Shown: positions 38,646-47,981, counted from the first letter of the stretch. The stretch is 64,000 bases of DNA from Billgrantia gudaonensis (GCF_900100195.1 NZ_FNES01000008.1:1-64000); one strand, 5' to 3'. The notes: a model not told the origin generated them from the letters alone. Numbers and translations: made by a program.

Positions 38646-40358
38646 ATGAACCAACGTATCGAACTGGTACCGGACGCAGAGCCGGCGAACCGGTACGCCA
38701 GAGCGCAAGCCTTCGACCGTATCTCCTGGCCGGTCAATCTGCTGTCGGCCAGCGTCGACTATGTCAGCCGCGGCCATGCCCTGTTGCTGGGCGACGAGCG
38801 TGCGGTACGCCGTGCTGCGCGCTCCCTGGCGGGCAGCGAGCTGGCCAGTCTGTCGTTACTGTTCAGCGAGCCAGTGGACGAAGAATCGAGTGACGGCGAT
38901 GACTCGGTTCTGCTGGGAGCTACCCGGCATCTTGCCAGTCACTCCCTCACCGCCGCCCAGGCCCGTACGCTGCGCCTGGAGGGCCATCTGGGTCGATTCA
39001 CGGCTAGCGTCGAGCACCATGGCGAGCGGCTCGATCTGGCACGAGCACTCGCCGGCCGCGAGCATTTCGACTGCGTGCTCGACCTCGGCAAGCACCCGGC
39101 GTTGGCCCTCGAGCTGCCGCCGCCGGGCTATGTCGTCACATCTTGCGACGCCGCCGACCATGTCGCCCGTCTCGATGAGTTCGGCGAGTTGATCGGCGAG
39201 TTCGACAAGCCACGTTACTTCCAGGTCAACGCCGACCAGTGCGCCCATTCGGCCAACGGCAATACCGGCTGCACTCGCTGCCTCGAGGTGTGCCCGGCGG
39301 ATGCCATCGCCAGCCGTCAGGGGCGCATCGACGCCTGGATCGAGATCGATCCCTACCGCTGTCACGGCGTGGGCAGCTGCAGCAGTGCCTGTCCTACCGG
39401 GGCGATCCAGTTCCGTCAGCCAGAGACGCTGCGACTGCAGTCGACTCTCGCCGCCTGGCTCGACGCCTATCGTCAGGCCGGCGGTACCACGCCGGTGGTT
39501 CGCTTCACCACGACGGGTTCGTCGCATGGCGGCGACGAACCGGCCGGTCATGTGCTGGATGTGCCGCTCGAAGAGCTCGGCGCCGCCGGTCACGATCTCT
39601 GGCTCACTGCTCTGGCGGCAGGGGCGGCCGAAGTTCGGGTGCAGCGTCACGCGGCCATGCCGCCGCGCCTGGAACGCTTCCTCGACGCCGAGCTCGAACG
39701 CGCCCGCGCACTGCTTGCCGCAATGGGGCATGCACCCGAGCGAATTCGGGATCTGGCACCGAACGACACGACCATGCGCGATGCACTGCCGCACCATGCG
39801 GTGCTCACCAAGTCACCATTGGTTCTCGAGGAGGGTGACAAGCGCGAGCGTCTCGAGGCGGTTCTCGAACGCCTGGCATCGCTGGGCGCCCCGAGCCGGC
39901 AGCGCCATCCTTTACCCGCGGAATCTCCCTACGGCGGCCTCGAGGTCGACAGTGCCGCATGCACGTTATGCATGGCCTGCGTGGCCAGCTGCCCCACTCC
40001 GGCACTGGCTGCCGGCAGCGACAGCCCGGAACTGAGCTTCCGCGAGGCCGACTGCGTGCAGTGCGGCCTGTGCGCCGAGGCCTGCCCGGAAGACGCCATC
40101 CGTCTGGTTCCCGGCTTTCTCGGCGATGCCGCGCGGCGCGAGCGCCGAGTGTGCCACGAGGAGGCGCCGTTCGAGTGCATCCGCTGCGGCAAGCCATTCG
40201 CCACGGCGAGCACCATCGCGACGATCAAGGCCAAGCTCGCCGACCATCCCTACTTCGCCGGCGAGGCCAGCACGCGCCTGGAGATGTGCGAGGACTGCCG
40301 AGTGCGCGACGTCTGGCAGGCGATGGCACGTGACCCCGAGTCCCAGTTGAAGGTATGA
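38646..40358 (+). CDS. Polyferredoxin-like 4Fe-4S protein of the formate dehydrogenase cluster
   Basis: A 570-aa soluble protein with several [4Fe-4S] binding sites. A central pair is CTRCLEVCPADAI and CHGVGSCSSACPTGAI (about residues 205-260). A C-terminal pair is CTLCMACVASCPTPAL and CVQCGLCAEACPEDAI (about 440-485). Extra CxxC pairs, CIRCGKPFA and CEDCRVRD, lie near the end. The first 200 residues have no obvious cofactor motif. Homologues sit between DUF3306 and torD-like genes in fdh operons. It probably supplies or takes electrons, or assists cluster loading; neither is shown. Confidence 0.85.
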   Translation: MNQRIELVPDAEPANRYARAQAFDRISWPVNLLSASVDYVSRGHALLLGDERAVRRAARSLAGSELASLSLLFSEPVDEESSDGDDSVLLGATRHLASHSLTAAQARTLRLEGHLGRFTASVEHHGERLDLARALAGREHFDCVLDLGKHPALALELPPPGYVVTSCDAADHVARLDEFGELIGEFDKPRYFQVNADQCAHSANGNTGCTRCLEVCPADAIASRQGRIDAWIEIDPYRCHGVGSCSSACPTGAIQFRQPETLRLQSTLAAWLDAYRQAGGTTPVVRFTTTGSSHGGDEPAGHVLDVPLEELGAAGHDLWLTALAAGAAEVRVQRHAAMPPRLERFLDAELERARALLAAMGHAPERIRDLAPNDTTMRDALPHHAVLTKSPLVLEEGDKRERLEAVLERLASLGAPSRQRHPLPAESPYGGLEVDSAACTLCMACVASCPTPALAAGSDSPELSFREADCVQCGLCAEACPEDAIRLVPGFLGDAARRERRVCHEEAPFECIRCGKPFATASTIATIKAKLADHPYFAGEASTRLEMCEDCRVRDVWQAMARDPESQLKV

Positions 40359-40362
40359 GCCG

Positions 40363-40971
40363 ATGAGCGATGCGAACCGCGACGAGACCCGCGCCCTGCG
40401 TACCGACATCTATCGCCTGCTGGCTGGCCTGCTGCGCGAGGCACCTGGCCGGCAGCAACTCGACTGGCTGGCCGGACTCGAGGTCGACGTCGACGATGGC
40501 GAGCTTGCCGCCCGCTGGGCAGCGCTGGCCTCAGCCGCCCGGCAGGCCGAGCCCGAAGACTTGGCGCGCGCGCATTTTCGCCATCTGGTCGGCGTGATTC
40601 AGGGCGATGTCACCCCGTACGCCTCTTGGTATCGCAACGGCGAGCTGATGGATGAAGCGTTGCTCGCTCTGCGCCGCGACCTGAAGGCGCTGGGCATCGC
40701 ACGACGAGAGGCCGAGCCCGACCCCGAGGATCATCTCGCCGCCCTGTGCGAAACCATGGCACTGCTGATCGAGGACGATAGCGGCGATGAAGCCCGCTTT
40801 TTCATGGCACACCTGGCGCCCTGGGCACCGAGGTGCCTGGCCGACCTGTCATGCGTCGACACGCCCTTCTATGCCCGGCTCGGCGAGCTGGGCAACGCCT
40901 TCCTGGCCCACGAGCGTCGCCAGCTCGAGGATGAGGCCGCCCACGAACCCTTGCGAGTCGTCGAGCCCTGA
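40363..40971 (+). CDS. TorD/DmsD-family molybdoenzyme chaperone
   Basis: A 202-aa all-helical cytoplasmic chaperone of the TorD family, starting 4 bp after the polyferredoxin gene. Characteristic parts are the N-terminal RTDIYRLLAGLLREAPG helix and the ASWYRNGELMDEALLALRRDLKALGI block, matching the Y-G/S-...-E...L region of the family, followed by EPEDHLAALCETMALLIED. It should bind the Tat signal of the molybdoenzyme encoded 0.3 kb downstream and hold it until cofactor insertion is complete. Confidence 0.88.
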   Translation: MSDANRDETRALRTDIYRLLAGLLREAPGRQQLDWLAGLEVDVDDGELAARWAALASAARQAEPEDLARAHFRHLVGVIQGDVTPYASWYRNGELMDEALLALRRDLKALGIARREAEPDPEDHLAALCETMALLIEDDSGDEARFFMAHLAPWAPRCLADLSCVDTPFYARLGELGNAFLAHERRQLEDEAAHEPLRVVEP

Positions 40972-40999
40972 CGCGAGGCGCAAAACCGAGGAGACCACC

Positions 41000-41203
41000 A
41001 TGCCTACCACACGCAATCCCCAGCGACGCCGTTTCCTGAAACAGCTGGGCCTGGGAACGGCGGCCGCCGGTGCCGCCGGCGCCGTAGGGCACGTCACCCT
41101 GGTACAGGCCGAAGCGAAGTCCGCCCCTGCCGAAGCGGAGCGCGAGACTCGCTACCGGGAGACCGAACACGTTCGCACCTTCTACGCCACCCTGCGTGAC
41201 TGA
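41000..41203 (+). CDS. Small Tat-signal protein of the formate dehydrogenase operon
   Basis: A 67-aa protein starting at 41000 with an AGGAG site. It has a twin-arginine signal (RRRFLKQLGLGTAAAG), a hydrophobic stretch to about residue 35, then a short charged mature part ending RTFYATLRD. Genes for such tiny Tat proteins regularly precede fdhA in this type of operon. Function unknown; it may be a small subunit or a Tat piggy-back partner of the enzyme. Confidence 0.85.
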   Translation: MPTTRNPQRRRFLKQLGLGTAAAGAAGAVGHVTLVQAEAKSAPAEAERETRYRETEHVRTFYATLRD

Positions 41204-41227
41204 CGACAGAGCCAGGAGACCATCGCC

Positions 41228-44083
41228 ATGCGACTGACCCGGAAATCCAACGATCCCAAGACGGGCGGCCTGGGTATTTCTCGACGCCAGTTCCTCAAGC
41301 GCAGCGGTGCCGCTACCGGCGGCCTGGCCGCTGCCGGTTTCATGGGCGCGCCGATGATGCAGCGCACCCGCGCCGCCGACAAGACCCCGGTACTCGACTC
41401 CCCGGTGGAGACCCGACGTACCATATGCTCCCACTGTTCGGTAGGCTGCGGTGTCTATGCCGAGGTTCAGGAAGGCATCTGGACCAAGCAGGAGCCGGCG
41501 TTCGATCATCCCATCAACCGCGGCGCTCACTGCGCCAAGGGCGCCTCGTTGCGTCAACACGGCCACTCCAGTCGGCGTCTCAAGTACCCGATGAAACTGG
41601 TGGGCGGCGAATGGCAGCGCATGAGCTGGGAAGACGCCATCGAGGAGATCGGCGACAAGGTACTCGAACTCACCGATCAGCACGGCCCCGACAGCATCTA
41701 CTGGCTGGGCTCGGCCAAGTTCAACAACGAGCAGGCCTACCTGCTGCGCAAGTTCGCCGCGCTGGCCGGCACCAACAACACCGACCACCAGGCACGCATC
41801 TGCCACTCCACCACGGTTGCAGGGGTGGCCAATACCTGGGGCTACGGGGCGATGACCAATTCGCTCAACGACCTGCAGAACAGCAAGGCGATCATGTTCA
41901 TCGGCTCCAACCCCAGCGAGGCGCACCCGGTGGCCATGCAGCACATCCTGCTGGCCAAGGAGCGCAGCGGCGCCCAGATCATCGTCGTCGACCCACGCTT
42001 CACGCGTACCGCTGCCAAGGCAGACAGCTACGTGCGCATTCGCCCCGGTTCGGACGTGGCCTTCATCTGGGGCCTGCTGTGGCACATCTTCGCCAACGGC
42101 TGGGAGGATCGCGAGTACATCGACCAGCGCGTCTACGCCATGGACGAGGTTCGCGACGAGGTAGCCAACTTCCCGCCCGACGAGGTGGAACGCATCACCG
42201 GCGTGCCCGAAGCACAGATGCGCGACACTGCCCAGCGTCTGGCCGAGAACCGCCCAGGGTGCATCGTCTGGTGCATGGGCGGTACCCAGCACACCACGGG
42301 CAACAACAACACTCGCGCCTACTGCATCCTCGAGCTGGCGCTGGGCAACATCGGCAAATCCGGCGGCGGCGCCAACATCTTCCGCGGCCACGACAACGTC
42401 CAGGGCGCCACCGACCTGGGGTTGATGTCGCACTCCCTGCCCGGCTACTACGGCCTGGCCGAGGGCGCCTGGGCTCATTGGGCGCGCGTCTGGGATCTCG
42501 ATCTCGATTGGCTCAAGAGCCGTTTCGACTCGACCGAGTACGCCGACGGCCAGCCCATGTATTCCAGCGGCATCACGGTGTCGCGCTGGATCGACGGGGT
42601 GCTCGAGGAGGAAGATGCGATCTCCCAGCGCACCCGGCTCAAGGCGATGTTCTACTGGGGCCATGCGGTCAACTCCCAGACCCGCGGTCCCGAGATGCAA
42701 AAGGCCATGCAGCAGTTGGAAATGATGGTCATCGTCGACCCCTACCCCACCGTGGCCGGCGTCATGCATGGGCGTAGCGACGGCGTCTACCTGTTGCCGG
42801 CGGCCACTCAGTTCGAGACCTACGGTAGCGTGACCGCGACCAATCGTTCGCTGCAGTGGCGCGACAAGGTGATCGACCCGCTGTTCGAATCGAAACCCGA
42901 CCACGAGATCATGTACCTGCTGGCGCGCAAGCTGGGCTTCGGCGACGAACTGGTCAAGAACTACGAGATGAACGGCGACGAGCCGCTGATCGAGGACATC
43001 ACCCGCGAATTCAATCGCGGCATGTGGACGGTGGGCTATACCGGCCAGAGCCCCGAACGTCTCAAGGCCCACCAGCAGAACTGGCATACCTTCAGCTTCC
43101 GTACGCTGCAGGCCCAGGGTGGCCCGGCCGACGGCGACTACTACGGCCTACCCTGGCCATGCTGGGGCAATGCCGAGATGGGCCACCCGGGCACGCCGAT
43201 CCTCTACGACACCAGCAAACGCGTCTCCGAGGGCGGCTTGACCTTCCGCGCGCGCTTCGGCATCGAGCGCAACGGCGAGAACATCCTCTCCGACGGCTCC
43301 TACAGTGCCGGCTCCGAATTGGAGGACGGCTACCCGGAGTTCACCGCCGAGATGCTCAGGGACCTCGGCTGGTGGGACGACCTCAGCGAGGAGGAAAAGG
43401 CCGAGGCCGAGGGCAAGAACTGGAAGACCGACCTCTCCGGCGGCATCCAGCGGGTGGCTATCGCCCACGAGTGCGCTCCCTTCGGCAATGCCAAGGCGCG
43501 CTGTAACGTCTGGACCTTCCCCGACCCCATCCCCAAACATCGCGAGCCGCTCTACACCAGCCGCCGCGACCTGGTGGCCGACTACCCCACCTGGGACGAC
43601 GTGGCCTCTCACTACCGTCTGCCGACGCTCTACAAGAGCATCCAGGAGAACGACGTCACCGGCGATTACCCGATCATCCTCACCTCGGGGCGCTTGGTGG
43701 AATACGAGGGCGGCGGCGAAGAGACGCGCTCCATGTCGTGGCTCGCCGAGCTGCAGCAGGAGATGTTCGTCGAGATCAACCCGGCGCTGGCCAACGACCT
43801 GGGCATCGCCGAGGGCGAGGACGTCTGGGTCGAAGGCGCCGAGGGCGGCCGCGTGCGCGTCAAGGCGCTGGTCACGCCCCGCGTTGCGCGGGAGGTGGTA
43901 TTCATGCCCTTCCACTTCGGCGGCATGTTCCAGGGCGAGAGCCTGCACGATCGCTACCCGGAAGGCGCAGCCCCCTACGTGCTCGGCGAGGCGGCCAATA
44001 CGGCGACCACCTATGGCTACGACACCGTGACTCAGATGCAGGAAACCAAGTGCACCCTGTGTCGCATCGAGCGGGCCAGCTGA
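41228..44083 (+). CDS. fdhA: Formate dehydrogenase catalytic (alpha) subunit, Cys-type, Tat-exported
   Basis: A 951-aa molybdopterin (bis-MGD) oxidoreductase oxidising formate to CO2 on the periplasmic side. A Tat signal (SRRQFLKRSG, residues 17-26) is followed by a [4Fe-4S] site (ICSHCSVGCGVY ... GAHCAKGA, about 62-105). The Mo/W ligand is Cys in RICHSTTVAG (about residue 194), so this is the cysteine form and no selenocysteine codon is used. The C-terminal molydop-binding domain starts around 800. Length fits membrane-bound respiratory enzymes. Beta and gamma subunit genes follow. Confidence 0.95.
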   Translation: MRLTRKSNDPKTGGLGISRRQFLKRSGAATGGLAAAGFMGAPMMQRTRAADKTPVLDSPVETRRTICSHCSVGCGVYAEVQEGIWTKQEPAFDHPINRGAHCAKGASLRQHGHSSRRLKYPMKLVGGEWQRMSWEDAIEEIGDKVLELTDQHGPDSIYWLGSAKFNNEQAYLLRKFAALAGTNNTDHQARICHSTTVAGVANTWGYGAMTNSLNDLQNSKAIMFIGSNPSEAHPVAMQHILLAKERSGAQIIVVDPRFTRTAAKADSYVRIRPGSDVAFIWGLLWHIFANGWEDREYIDQRVYAMDEVRDEVANFPPDEVERITGVPEAQMRDTAQRLAENRPGCIVWCMGGTQHTTGNNNTRAYCILELALGNIGKSGGGANIFRGHDNVQGATDLGLMSHSLPGYYGLAEGAWAHWARVWDLDLDWLKSRFDSTEYADGQPMYSSGITVSRWIDGVLEEEDAISQRTRLKAMFYWGHAVNSQTRGPEMQKAMQQLEMMVIVDPYPTVAGVMHGRSDGVYLLPAATQFETYGSVTATNRSLQWRDKVIDPLFESKPDHEIMYLLARKLGFGDELVKNYEMNGDEPLIEDITREFNRGMWTVGYTGQSPERLKAHQQNWHTFSFRTLQAQGGPADGDYYGLPWPCWGNAEMGHPGTPILYDTSKRVSEGGLTFRARFGIERNGENILSDGSYSAGSELEDGYPEFTAEMLRDLGWWDDLSEEEKAEAEGKNWKTDLSGGIQRVAIAHECAPFGNAKARCNVWTFPDPIPKHREPLYTSRRDLVADYPTWDDVASHYRLPTLYKSIQENDVTGDYPIILTSGRLVEYEGGGEETRSMSWLAELQQEMFVEINPALANDLGIAEGEDVWVEGAEGGRVRVKALVTPRVAREVVFMPFHFGGMFQGESLHDRYPEGAAPYVLGEAANTATTYGYDTVTQMQETKCTLCRIERAS

Positions 44084-44108
44084 CGGCACCCGGTACCAGG
44101 AGATTCCC

Positions 44109-44759
44109 ATGGCTCAGATGAAATTCATGTGCGACGCGGAACGCTGCATCGAGTGCAACGGCTGCGTCACCGCCTGCAAGAACGCCAACGACGTGGAGTG
44201 GGGCATCCAGCGCCGACGCGTGGTGACCCTGGATGACGGGGCGCCCGGAGAGGTGTCGATCTCGGTGGCCTGCATGCACTGCGACGATGCGCCCTGCATG
44301 GCCGTCTGTCCCACCGACTGCTTCTACAAGACCGACGACGGTATCGTGCTCCACGACAAGGACCTATGCATCGGTTGCGGCTACTGCCTCTACGCCTGTC
44401 CCTTCGGAGCGCCGCAATTCCCCAAGCAGAACGCTTTCGGCGAGCGCGGCAAGATGGACAAGTGCACCTTCTGCGCCGGCGGTCCGGCGGAAACCAAGGA
44501 AGAGGAATACCAGAAGTACGGCGCCAACCGGATCGCCGAGGGCAAGCTTCCGCTATGCGCCGAAATGTGCTCCACCAAGGCGCTGCTGGCCGGCGATGCC
44601 CAGGAAGTGGCCGACATCTTCCGCCAGCGCGTGGTTCGTCGCGGCCATCGCGACGGTGGCTGGTCCGACAACCAGCGCCGCGAGCGTACGCGCGCCGGCC
44701 AGAGTGACGACCTTTCCGCGGCCGACTCGCTGGCCTATGACGCCGCCCGCCAGGGCTGA
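44109..44759 (+). CDS. fdh3B: Formate dehydrogenase iron-sulfur (beta) subunit, FDH3 type
   Basis: A 216-aa electron-transfer subunit carrying four [4Fe-4S] clusters. The Cys groups are CIECNGCVTACKNAND (about 17-32), CMHCDDAPCMAVCPTDC, CIGCGYCLYACPFGAPQF, and CTFCAGG with LCAEMCSTKALL. It lacks a signal peptide and would be co-exported with the Tat-carrying alpha subunit. The last 40 residues are polar. It lies 25 bp after fdhA and 11 bp before the gamma gene. Confidence 0.93.
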   Translation: MAQMKFMCDAERCIECNGCVTACKNANDVEWGIQRRRVVTLDDGAPGEVSISVACMHCDDAPCMAVCPTDCFYKTDDGIVLHDKDLCIGCGYCLYACPFGAPQFPKQNAFGERGKMDKCTFCAGGPAETKEEEYQKYGANRIAEGKLPLCAEMCSTKALLAGDAQEVADIFRQRVVRRGHRDGGWSDNQRRERTRAGQSDDLSAADSLAYDAARQG

Positions 44760-44770
44760 GGAGGTGATGC

Positions 44771-45829
44771 ATGAGCCACTTCATCGACCGGCAGTCGCTA
44801 TGGCGATTGCCACTGTTCGCCTTGCTCATGGTGATCGGCCTCGCCGTCTCCTCGAACGTCCTGGCACAGGCCGATCCCGAGGGCGAAGCGGCCACGGCGG
44901 TACCGGCGCTGGATGCCGACACCTGGCGCCAGGTGCGTAGCGGCGAGACCGGCCCCAACTTCCGCGACTCGCGGGCGGACAGCGATTACAACCTGATCAA
45001 CGCCAGCGGCGAAACCTGGCGGCAGTTGCGCAACCGTTGGGTATCGCCCTTCGGCCTGATCGCCGTGGGCGGCATGATCGTCGTGATCGCACTGTTCTAC
45101 GTGATCATCGGGCGCAAGGATCTCAGCGCCCCGCGCACCGGCCGCAAGCTGCTGCGCTGGCCGCTGGTGGTTCGCTCGCTGCACTGGACCGTGGCCACGC
45201 TCTTCATCGTCCTGGCGCTGACCGGACTCAACCTGCTGTATGGCAAGTTCGTGTTCCGTTCGCTGTTCGGCGATGCATTCTGGGCCAGCATGATTTCCGC
45301 CTCCAAGGTGGCGCACAACTACCTGGGTCCCCTTTTCGGAATTCTGCTCATCGTATTGCTCGCTCGGGTGCTCAAGCACAACTGGCCGAAGAAGCACGAC
45401 ATCGTCTGGTTCATGAAGGGCGGTGGGCTGGTCGGTAAAGAGCATGTCGATGCCGGTTTCGCCAACGGTGGCGAAAAAGCCTGGTTCTGGGTGCTTGCCA
45501 CCGTTGGGATCGTGGTGATCGCCTCGGGGCTGGTGATGGACTTCCCCAACTATGGTCAGGGGCGCGATACCATGCAGTGGGCCAATATCCTGCATGCCGT
45601 GGGAGCGCTGGGACTCACCGCCCTTGCGCTCGGCCATATCTACATCGGCACCATCGGCTCGGAGGGATCGCTGGAAGGCATGACCACCGGCTACGTGGAC
45701 GAGACATGGGCCAAGGATCATCACAACCTGTGGTACGAGGAAGTCAAGGAGGAAGCCGTGGGCGAGGAACAGCTCGCCCGGGAAAGAGAAGGCGACAGCG
45801 GCGACGCCGCGCCGACTCGCCCGAGCTGA
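44771..45829 (+). CDS. Formate dehydrogenase cytochrome b556 (gamma) subunit
   Basis: A 352-aa inner-membrane di-haem cytochrome b passing electrons to quinone. It has a signal-like first hydrophobic segment (about 12-33), a periplasmic stretch, then four TM helices (from about residues 97, 140, 185 and 235). His in VRSLHWTVATLFI and in later helices (HNYLG, ILHAVGALGLTALALGHIYIG) would bind haem. An almost perfect ribosome site (GAGGAGGTGAT) precedes it. The C-terminal tail is acidic. An intrinsic terminator follows. Confidence 0.92.
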   Translation: MSHFIDRQSLWRLPLFALLMVIGLAVSSNVLAQADPEGEAATAVPALDADTWRQVRSGETGPNFRDSRADSDYNLINASGETWRQLRNRWVSPFGLIAVGGMIVVIALFYVIIGRKDLSAPRTGRKLLRWPLVVRSLHWTVATLFIVLALTGLNLLYGKFVFRSLFGDAFWASMISASKVAHNYLGPLFGILLIVLLARVLKHNWPKKHDIVWFMKGGGLVGKEHVDAGFANGGEKAWFWVLATVGIVVIASGLVMDFPNYGQGRDTMQWANILHAVGALGLTALALGHIYIGTIGSEGSLEGMTTGYVDETWAKDHHNLWYEEVKEEAVGEEQLAREREGDSGDAAPTRPS

Positions 45830-45851
45830 GCCCTGCGCTGCCGCGCCATTC

Positions 45852-45880
45852 GACACCGCCCACGGGCGGTGTCTTTTGTT
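45852..45880 (+). terminator. Intrinsic terminator after the formate dehydrogenase genes
   Basis: A 9-bp stem GACACCGCC / GGCGGTGTC with a CACG loop is followed directly by TTTTGTT. It lies 22 bp after the gamma subunit stop and 46 bp before the DUF1244 gene, so the fdh operon ends here and the moaB-moeA run is probably separate. Confidence 0.88.
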
Positions 45881-45926
45881 ATGCTCCCTGCATAGGTTCC
45901 ACCCTCACGATGCAGGAAGTCACGCC

Positions 45927-46250
45927 ATGCAACACCTCGACGAAACGACCCGTACCGAGCTGGAGGCCGCAGCCTTCCGCCGCCTGCTCGATCACCTCGA
46001 CGCGCACAAGGACGTGCAGAACATCGACCTGATGATTCTCGCCGACTTCTGTCGCAACTGCCTCTCCAAGTGGCTGGTGGCCGCCGCCGAGGAACGCGGT
46101 GCCGAACTCGACTACGAGAGTGCCCGGGAGTACGTCTACGGGATGCCCTACGCCGAGTGGAAGGCAAAGTACCAGCAAGAGGCCACGCCGGAGCAGCAAG
46201 CCGCCTTCGCCGCCCGCCAGGCCCGCAAACAGGAGAACGGCAACGCATGA
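45927..46250 (+). CDS. DUF1244 protein
   Basis: A 107-aa small cytoplasmic protein matching DUF1244. Conserved blocks are FRRLLDHLDAHKDVQNIDLMILADFCRNCLSKWL and the YVYGMPYAEWKAKYQ region (about 70-85). The start MQHLDETTRT at 45927 has an AGGAAG site. Function unknown. It overlaps moaB by 4 nt, so it leads a short operon with moaB and moeA; the CRNC pair could hint at a metal or redox role, which is speculative. Confidence 0.88.
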   Translation: MQHLDETTRTELEAAAFRRLLDHLDAHKDVQNIDLMILADFCRNCLSKWLVAAAEERGAELDYESAREYVYGMPYAEWKAKYQQEATPEQQAAFAARQARKQENGNA

Positions 46251-46768
46251 ACGAGGCGATGATCCCCCTCTCCATCGCGGTGCTGACCATCTCCGACACC
46301 CGCGACGAAACCACCGACCGCAGCGGCGCCCTGCTCGCCGAGCGGCTGACCGCCGCGGGACACCGCCTGGCCGAACGGCGGATCGTCATCGACGACGTCT
46401 ACCGCATCCGCGCCGCGGTGTCCGCCTGGATCGCCGATCCGGCGATCCAGGTGATCCTCACCACCGGCGGCACGGGCTTCACCGGCCGCGATTCCACGCC
46501 CGAGGCGGTGTCGGTGCTGCTCGACAAGCGTATCGAGGGGTTCGGCGAGCAGTTCCGTCAGCTCTCCTTCTCCGAGATCGGTAGCTCCACCATTCAGAGC
46601 CGTTGCCTCGGTGGGTTGGCCAACGCGACCGTGGTGTTCTGCCTGCCGGGCTCCAGCGGCGCCTGCCGTACCGCCTGGGACGGTCTGCTCGTCGAGCAGC
46701 TCGACAGCCGTCACAAGCCATGCAACTTTGCCAATCTGGTAATCCCCGAGAGAGGTCAGCATGGCTGA
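46247..46768 (+). CDS. moaB: Molybdenum cofactor biosynthesis protein B
   Basis: A 173-aa cytoplasmic MogA/MoaB-fold protein adenylating molybdopterin before metal insertion. The family motifs TISDTRDETTDRSG, ILTTGGTGFTGRDSTPEA and CLPGSSGACRTAW are present. It overlaps DUF1244 by 4 nt and moeA by 8 nt, so the three are translated together. The cofactor would be used by the formate dehydrogenase encoded just upstream. Confidence 0.95.
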   Translation: MNEAMIPLSIAVLTISDTRDETTDRSGALLAERLTAAGHRLAERRIVIDDVYRIRAAVSAWIADPAIQVILTTGGTGFTGRDSTPEAVSVLLDKRIEGFGEQFRQLSFSEIGSSTIQSRCLGGLANATVVFCLPGSSGACRTAWDGLLVEQLDSRHKPCNFANLVIPERGQHG

Positions 46769-47981
46769 CAGCCATCCTCTACAGAGCGTGGAAGCGGCGC
46801 TCGCTGCCATGCTGGCCGATGTCGCCCCCCTGAAGGCCGAGCGCATCGAGTGCGACCGCGCCGCTGGCCGCGTCCTGGCCGAGACGGTGACGGCCACGCT
46901 GGACGTGCCGCCCTTCGACAACAGCGCCATGGACGGCTACGCCCTGCACCACGCCGACTCAAGCCGAACCTTGCCGGTCACCCAGCGCATCACCGCCGGC
47001 ACCCCGCCGGCCCCGCTGAAGCGCGGCGAGTGTGCGCGCATCTTCACGGGCGGAGAGATGCCGTCCGGCGCCGATTGCGTCGTCATGCAGGAGGCCGTCA
47101 CGCTCACCGACTCAGGAATTCGGCTTCCCGCCGCGATTGCCGCCGGCAACAACGTACGCCGGCGCGGCCGCGACGTGGCCATGGGATCGCCCCTGTTGTC
47201 AGCCGGCCAATGGCTCGAGGCGGCAGCCCTCGGTCATCTCGCCGGCCAGGGCATTACCGAGGTGATGGTGAGACGCCGCCCGCGAGTGGCATTGCTCTCG
47301 ACGGGTGACGAAATCGTGTCTCCTGGCCAACCACTGGAACCGGGGCAGATCTACAACTCCAACCGGCCCATGCTGGCGCGCCTGCTCACACGCTTTGGTG
47401 CCGAGGTACTGCCACCCGTGACGGTGCCCGACAACGCCGGCGAAACGCGCCGTCTGCTTGGCGAGGCGGCCGAAACGGCCGACGTGGTGGTGACCACCGG
47501 CGGCGTCAGCGTGGGCGAGGCGGATCACGTCAAGGCAGCGGTGGGCGAGCTGGGCCAACTCGACCTGTGGCGCATCGCCATGCGTCCCGGCAAGCCACTG
47601 GCACTCGGGCGACTGCCACGCGTCCACCAAACTGGCGAAGCACGGTTCGTGGGACTGCCCGGCAACCCTGTCTCGACCTTCGTAGGCGGCTGGCTCTTTC
47701 TGCGGCCGCTGCTGGGCGCCCTGCTCGACTGTCCGAAGCTGGCCGAACTGCCGGCGCTCACCGCCCGGGCCGCCTTCGCTGCCGAGGCCGGCCCACGCCG
47801 TCACTTCATGCGCGTGCGTCTCGAGTTCGGTAGCGAAGGCATCATGGCGCACGCCTTTGGCGACCAGAACTCGGCGGTGCTCACGTCCTGCATCGAGGCG
47901 GATGCCCTGGCCGTCATTCCGGAGCGCGGTCGCGTGAACGAGGGAGAACCGGTGCGTTGCCTGTGGCTGCAGATGCCGTGA
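46761..47981 (+). CDS. moeA: Molybdopterin molybdenumtransferase MoeA
   Basis: A 406-aa cytoplasmic enzyme inserting molybdate into adenylated molybdopterin. The N-terminal MoeA domain has PPFDNSAMDGYAL (about 52-64) and IFTGGEMPSGADCVVMQE. The MoCF-binding domain has STGDEI and VTTGGVSVGEADH. The C-terminal beta domain ends the protein. Full family length. It completes the DUF1244-moaB-moeA run and faces acpH across 18 bp. Confidence 0.95.
   Translation: MADSHPLQSVEAALAAMLADVAPLKAERIECDRAAGRVLAETVTATLDVPPFDNSAMDGYALHHADSSRTLPVTQRITAGTPPAPLKRGECARIFTGGEMPSGADCVVMQEAVTLTDSGIRLPAAIAAGNNVRRRGRDVAMGSPLLSAGQWLEAAALGHLAGQGITEVMVRRRPRVALLSTGDEIVSPGQPLEPGQIYNSNRPMLARLLTRFGAEVLPPVTVPDNAGETRRLLGEAAETADVVVTTGGVSVGEADHVKAAVGELGQLDLWRIAMRPGKPLALGRLPRVHQTGEARFVGLPGNPVSTFVGGWLFLRPLLGALLDCPKLAELPALTARAAFAAEAGPRRHFMRVRLEFGSEGIMAHAFGDQNSAVLTSCIEADALAVIPERGRVNEGEPVRCLWLQMP

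Noticed and set aside
40802-43087. A 761-codon minus-strand frame opposite fdhA and torD
   Set aside because: It is the antisense shadow of genes with clear cofactor motifs; no independent signature or ribosome site.
41228-44083. Selenocysteine in formate dehydrogenase
   Set aside because: The frame is continuous and the metal ligand position is Cys (RICHSTT); no in-frame TGA or SECIS element is needed.
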